DNA of 7,172 nt, from NCBI GenBank assembly GCA_963849005.1, contig CAWKGC010000015.1:1-7172 (forward strand). Direction: 5' to 3'. Made by a program: the position numbers and the translations under genes. Shown here one piece after another: positions 4,613 through 7,172 of the stretch (position 1 is its first letter; each line of letters starts with the position of its first letter). Below the pieces are notes generated by a model, which worked only from the letters and a program-made list of their open reading frames with translations, was not told the DNA's origin and did not search any database. The DNA comes from CAWKGC01 sp963849005. GTDB taxonomy: Bacteria; Pseudomonadota; Gammaproteobacteria; Burkholderiales; Usitatibacteraceae.

Positions 4613-6045
4613 GTGAGACGCTGTCCGTCGACGCCGATGTTGAGCACCATCTTCTGCTCGGTCAGCACTTCGACCTGGAAGCTGAACTCGCCTCCCTTGA
4701 TGTAGTAGGTGATCGCGCGGCCGCTGACGGCGAAACGCCCGGCGGCGGACTTGCCGTCGTTGGTGGCGAACGCGACCGTGCCCTCGCGGTTGTAGGTGTA
4801 CTCGCCGTTGCGCCCCGAGAGCGAGCCGGTGCAGCTCCACGTCCCCAGCACCAGTTCGCGCGGCGTGTCGCCCATCGGGCGGTTGCCGATCGATGCGCCC
4901 GGCTGCGGCGAGCTGCCCGGGGCGGTCGCGCCGACCGGCCCGCTGCCGCCGCGGCCGCGCATCGTCGCGATCCAGTCGGCCGGCACCGCGAAGTTCAGGT
5001 TCTGCCCGTAGCGGTGCTGGAAGGTCATGATGCCGACCAGCCGGCCGGCGGCATCGAAGAGCCCGCCGCCGCTGGAGCCGGGCGAGATCGGCGCGGTGGT
5101 CTGGATCACCGTGCCGTTGGGCATTTCACGCAGCGACGAAACGATGCCGTCGCTGATGGTGAGCTCGAGGCCCTGCGGCGCGCCGATCGCGAACACCTTC
5201 TGCCCGGTGCGCAGTTCCTTCACGCCCTGCACCTTGACCGGCAGCGCGGCCAGCGCCGGGATGCGCAGCTTGCACAGGTCGTACTCCTCGTCGGCCACCG
5301 ACATGCTGGCGTTGTTGTAGGTGGCGCCGCCGACCTTCACCGAAAACGTCACGCCGTTCTTGGCGACGTGGCAATTGGTGATGACCAGGTCCTCGCCGAT
5401 CACCACGCCGCTGCCCACCGCGATCTGCTCGGCGTCGCGATCGAACACGGCGATGCGCGCAACGCTGCCCGATGCCGTATTGAACACGGTCTCGGCGTCG
5501 CTGCCCGGCGGCGGCGCGGTGGAGACGGCGACTTGCGGCGGATCGGCCGGGTCGGCATTCGGCGCCGTGGGGTCGGCCCGCGTTGCGTCGGCGGTGCTCG
5601 TTGTCGTGACGCTCAGTTTCGGCGCCACCTTCGGCGTCGGGCGCGGCCCGCGCCACCAGACCACGACGATGAGCGAGATCATGCCGATCACGGCCCACTT
5701 CACCCAGCCGCCCGAGAGGAGTTCGCCGATGGACGACGTGGTCTCCGGGGGAGCCGCTTCGACGACGGTCACCTTGCGCGGCGGCATCGGCGGCGGCGGG
5801 GACGCGGGCGCCGGCGTGCGCTTCGCGGCAGGGCGCTCGACGCCGGTGACCAGCGAGGCGTCGTAGATCATGCGCAGGTCCGGCGACGACAGGTACTGGA
5901 ACGCTTCCTTCGCCGCGGCCAGCGCCTTGGGATCGGGCTCCGGCGCGAGGGCGATGTCCGTCAACAGCCGCTTGTAGGCCAGCTGGATGTCCTGCGTGGT
6001 CGCGTCGCGCGGTACGCCGAGTATTTCGTAAAGCGTCTGTGTCAT
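4597..6045 (-). CDS. Membrane-anchored trypsin-like serine protease with degenerate J-domain (482 aa)
   Basis: Modules in order: a J-domain-like segment (3-65), a Pro-rich linker (71-100), one transmembrane helix (114-131, WVKWAVIGMISLIVVVWW), a low-complexity Thr/Ala/Pro linker (140-182), a trypsin-like domain (about 188-360), a second linker, and a C-terminal beta-rich domain (about 397-482). The catalytic triad is visible: H226 in ITNCHV, D256 in EEYDLCKL, S325 in PGSSGGG. C225 and C258 flank the active site, and C405 and C479 bracket the last domain; both pairs could be disulfides. The J segment keeps helix III (EAFQYLSSPDLRMIYD) but lacks the HPD tripeptide, so Hsp70 stimulation is not expected. 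The likely topology is J part in the cytoplasm and protease in the periplasm. Substrates are unknown. There is no PDZ domain, unlike DegP/DegS. ATG 6045 puts the J segment at the very N-terminus; no clear Shine-Dalgarno precedes it. Its end overlaps the exported-protein gene. Confidence 0.94.
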   Translation of the reverse strand: MTQTLYEILGVPRDATTQDIQLAYKRLLTDIALAPEPDPKALAAAKEAFQYLSSPDLRMIYDASLVTGVERPAAKRTPAPASPPPPMPPRKVTVVEAAPPETTSSIGELLSGGWVKWAVIGMISLIVVVWWRGPRPTPKVAPKLSVTTTSTADATRADPTAPNADPADPPQVAVSTAPPPGSDAETVFNTASGSVARIAVFDRDAEQIAVGSGVVIGEDLVITNCHVAKNGVTFSVKVGGATYNNASMSVADEEYDLCKLRIPALAALPVKVQGVKELRTGQKVFAIGAPQGLELTISDGIVSSLREMPNGTVIQTTAPISPGSSGGGLFDAAGRLVGIMTFQHRYGQNLNFAVPADWIATMRGRGGSGPVGATAPGSSPQPGASIGNRPMGDTPRELVLGTWSCTGSLSGRNGEYTYNREGTVAFATNDGKSAAGRFAVSGRAITYYIKGGEFSFQVEVLTEQKMVLNIGVDGQRLTCTRR

Positions 6046-6130
6046 GGGAATCGGAAAAAGGGCGCTTGCGCCGGATTATCCGGCCGCTCACGATCTATGA
6101 TGCCACGGACGAACCCATCGGCCCCTTGCC
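6046..6130. promoter_or_regulatory. Divergent promoter region with palindromes
   Basis: These 85 bases separate the protease (minus) and phosphodiesterase (plus) genes and must carry both promoters. TATGAT at 6096-6101 is a good plus-strand -10 match, with no convincing -35. On the minus strand GATAAT (6079-6074) is a possible -10. CCGGATTATCCGG at 6071-6083 is a perfect palindrome around one central base and could be an operator shared by both genes. Next to it, GGCGCTTGCGCC (6061-6072) forms a small stem which, read on the minus strand, is followed by CTTTTT. It resembles a weak terminator or attenuator in the protease leader. Confidence 0.4.
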
Positions 6131-7075
6131 ATGCCCATGCCCCGCATCCTGCTTGCCGCTGCCGCGCTGCTGCTTGCCTCTTGCTCGACCTTCGACCTTC
6201 AGGGGCACCGCGGCGCGCGCGGGCTTGCCCCGGAGAACACGCTGCCGGCGTTTGCCGTGGCGCTGGCGATCGGCGTCGATACGCTCGAGCTCGATACCGG
6301 CGTCACCCGCGACGGCGTGGTCGTCATCGGCCACGACCCGCTGCTCAATCCGGACATCGCGCGCGACGCCTCGGGGAAATGGCTGGAGAAGAAGGGGCCG
6401 GCGATCCACGACCTGACGTTCGCCGAGCTGCAGGCCTACGACATCGGGCGCCTGAAGCCCGGCACCACCTACGCGAGCCGCTATCCCGAGCAGAAGCCGG
6501 TGGACGGCACGCGCTACGCGAGGCTCGCCGATCTTTTCGCGATGGTGATGCGCTCCGGCAACGACAGCGTGCGCTTCAACATCGAGACGAAGATTTCGCC
6601 GGAAGCGCCCGGGGAAACACTGGCGCCGGAGCCTTTCGTGCGCGCGTTGCTTGAGGTGATCGACGCGAACGGGATGGCGGCGCGCGTGACGATCCAGTCC
6701 TTCGATTGGCGCACGCTCGGGATCTCGCGGCGGATCGCGCCGGCGATTCCCACCGTGTGCCTTACTGCGCAGCAGAAATTCTTCGACAATGTGCGGGCGG
6801 AGAAGGGCTCGCCGTGGACCGCGGGCATCCAGTTCACCGACCACGGCTCGGTGCCGAAGATGGTGAAGGCCGCGGGGTGCGCGGTCTGGTCGCCCTATTT
6901 CGGCGACGTCGATGCGGCGAGCGTGGCAGAGGCGCATGCGCTCGGCCTGAAGGTGATCGTGTGGACGGTGAACGATCCCGCGAAGGCCAAGGCGCTGGTC
7001 GAGCTGGGCGTCGACGGCATCATCACCGACCGCCCGGACCTCATGAAAAAATTGCAATTGGGGTCAGAGACGTAA
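6131..7075 (+). CDS. Lipoprotein glycerophosphodiester phosphodiesterase (314 aa)
   Basis: This enzyme is expected to hydrolyse glycerophosphodiesters, the deacylated phospholipid products, to glycerol-3-phosphate and an alcohol. The GDPD barrel begins at once after the signal: GHRGARGLAPENT (25-37) with H26, R27 and E35, ELD (53-55), and GHDPLL (67-72) with the second catalytic His, H68. NIETKI (150-155) and the closing strands VIVWTVND (275-282) and GVDGIITDRP (293-302) complete the TIM-barrel signature. The N-terminus RILLAAAALLLASC is a lipoprotein signal with lipidation at C18. Ser at +2 favours the outer membrane over inner-membrane retention. It is thus a surface or periplasmic relative of UgpQ/GlpQ. 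The last residues (GSET) and the TAA are contributed by repeat cluster 6. No Shine-Dalgarno is evident, and ATG 6137 is an alternative start. It is transcribed alone, divergently from the protease. Confidence 0.95.
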   Translation: MPMPRILLAAAALLLASCSTFDLQGHRGARGLAPENTLPAFAVALAIGVDTLELDTGVTRDGVVVIGHDPLLNPDIARDASGKWLEKKGPAIHDLTFAELQAYDIGRLKPGTTYASRYPEQKPVDGTRYARLADLFAMVMRSGNDSVRFNIETKISPEAPGETLAPEPFVRALLEVIDANGMAARVTIQSFDWRTLGISRRIAPAIPTVCLTAQQKFFDNVRAEKGSPWTAGIQFTDHGSVPKMVKAAGCAVWSPYFGDVDAASVAEAHALGLKVIVWTVNDPAKAKALVELGVDGIITDRPDLMKKLQLGSET

Positions 7076-7126
7076 CATCGCGACGCAACACTGTTGCGCC
7101 ATGATATTACGTCTCTGACCCCAATT
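7056..7126. repeat. GGGGTCAG palindromic repeat cluster 6 (AGACGTAA tail)
   Basis: Arms of 24 bases at 7056-7079 and 7103-7126 differ at one position, each carrying AATTGGGGTCAGAGACGTAA. Inside them CGCAACA (7084-7090) and TGTTGCG (7092-7098) form an inner palindrome. The left arm supplies the TAA stop of the phosphodiesterase (7073-7075). The hairpin lies exactly where a terminator for that gene would be expected and just before a possible next gene. Confidence 0.92.
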
Positions 7127-7133
7127 ATTCGCC

Positions 7134-7172
7134 ATGACCACATTGCACCGCCACCTCGCCGCCTGGGCGTAC
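7134..7172 (+). CDS. Possible start of a further gene, truncated by the window end
   Basis: An ATG at 7134 opens a frame of 13 codons (MTTLHRHLAAWAY) that runs off the window without a stop. It begins 8 bases after repeat cluster 6. No ribosome-binding site is visible. The fragment is too short to identify, and it may be chance. Confidence 0.3.
   Translation, partial: MTTLHRHLAAWAY

Noticed and set aside
4613..4840. Longer N-terminus for the exported protein, starting at 4840
   Set aside because: That stretch is the shadow of the protease C-terminal domain, basic and low in complexity. The ATG at 4612 directly precedes a signal-peptide-like segment.
4543..6654. 703-codon plus-strand open frame
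   Set aside because: It is antisense to the protease and out of frame with the phosphodiesterase. Its composition is rich in Arg, Ala, Gly and His, typical of shadows in high-GC DNA, and both covered genes have clear family motifs.
11..7126. CRISPR-like array of repeats
   Set aside because: Units are inverted pairs at scattered sites between and inside genes, with no regular spacers, leader or cas genes.

Overview
This window looks like chromosomal DNA from a high-GC proteobacterium, most likely a betaproteobacterium or a close gammaproteobacterial relative. The evidence is strong G/C bias at third codon positions, proteobacterial envelope protein families, and many GGGGTCAG palindromic repeats of the REP type. 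I cannot name a species.

Layout, left to right. Positions 122-3058 hold two minus-strand genes read right to left: a YohD-like DedA membrane protein, then a large molybdopterin/4Fe-4S oxidoreductase broken by a single-base frameshift near 1171. Positions 3280-3786 hold a small plus-strand exported protein of the Spy/CpxP (LTxxQ) type. It is divergent from dedA and convergent with the next pair. Positions 3872-6045 hold a minus-strand pair: a membrane-anchored trypsin-like protease with a degenerate J-domain at its N-terminus, and an overlapping downstream gene for a predicted exported, probably outer-membrane, protein. Positions 6131-7075 hold a plus-strand lipoprotein glycerophosphodiester phosphodiesterase, divergent from the protease. 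A possible gene start lies at 7134 and runs off the window.

The most striking feature is non-coding. Six clusters of inverted repeats share the head GGGGTCAG (17 head copies in about 7 kb). They differ in the tail next to the head and in the hairpin core between the arms. A cluster sits at, or within about 30 bases of, the 3' end of every complete gene. Clusters also supply the current stop codons of the dedA and phosphodiesterase frames. One cluster lies inside the predicted signal peptide of the exported protein. No transposase or other mobilising gene is in the window, so these look like non-autonomous elements acted on in trans, plausibly by a REP-associated Y1 tyrosine transposase encoded elsewhere.

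The genes share a cell-envelope theme: inner-membrane DedA, periplasmic Spy-like protein, envelope protease, exported barrel-like protein, and lipoprotein phosphodiesterase. There is no clear single pathway. The protease and exported protein are probably translationally coupled. The dedA-oxidoreductase pair may be co-transcribed through a repeat cluster. I see no tRNA, rRNA, CRISPR array or complete insertion sequence. The first 10 bases hold nothing identifiable.
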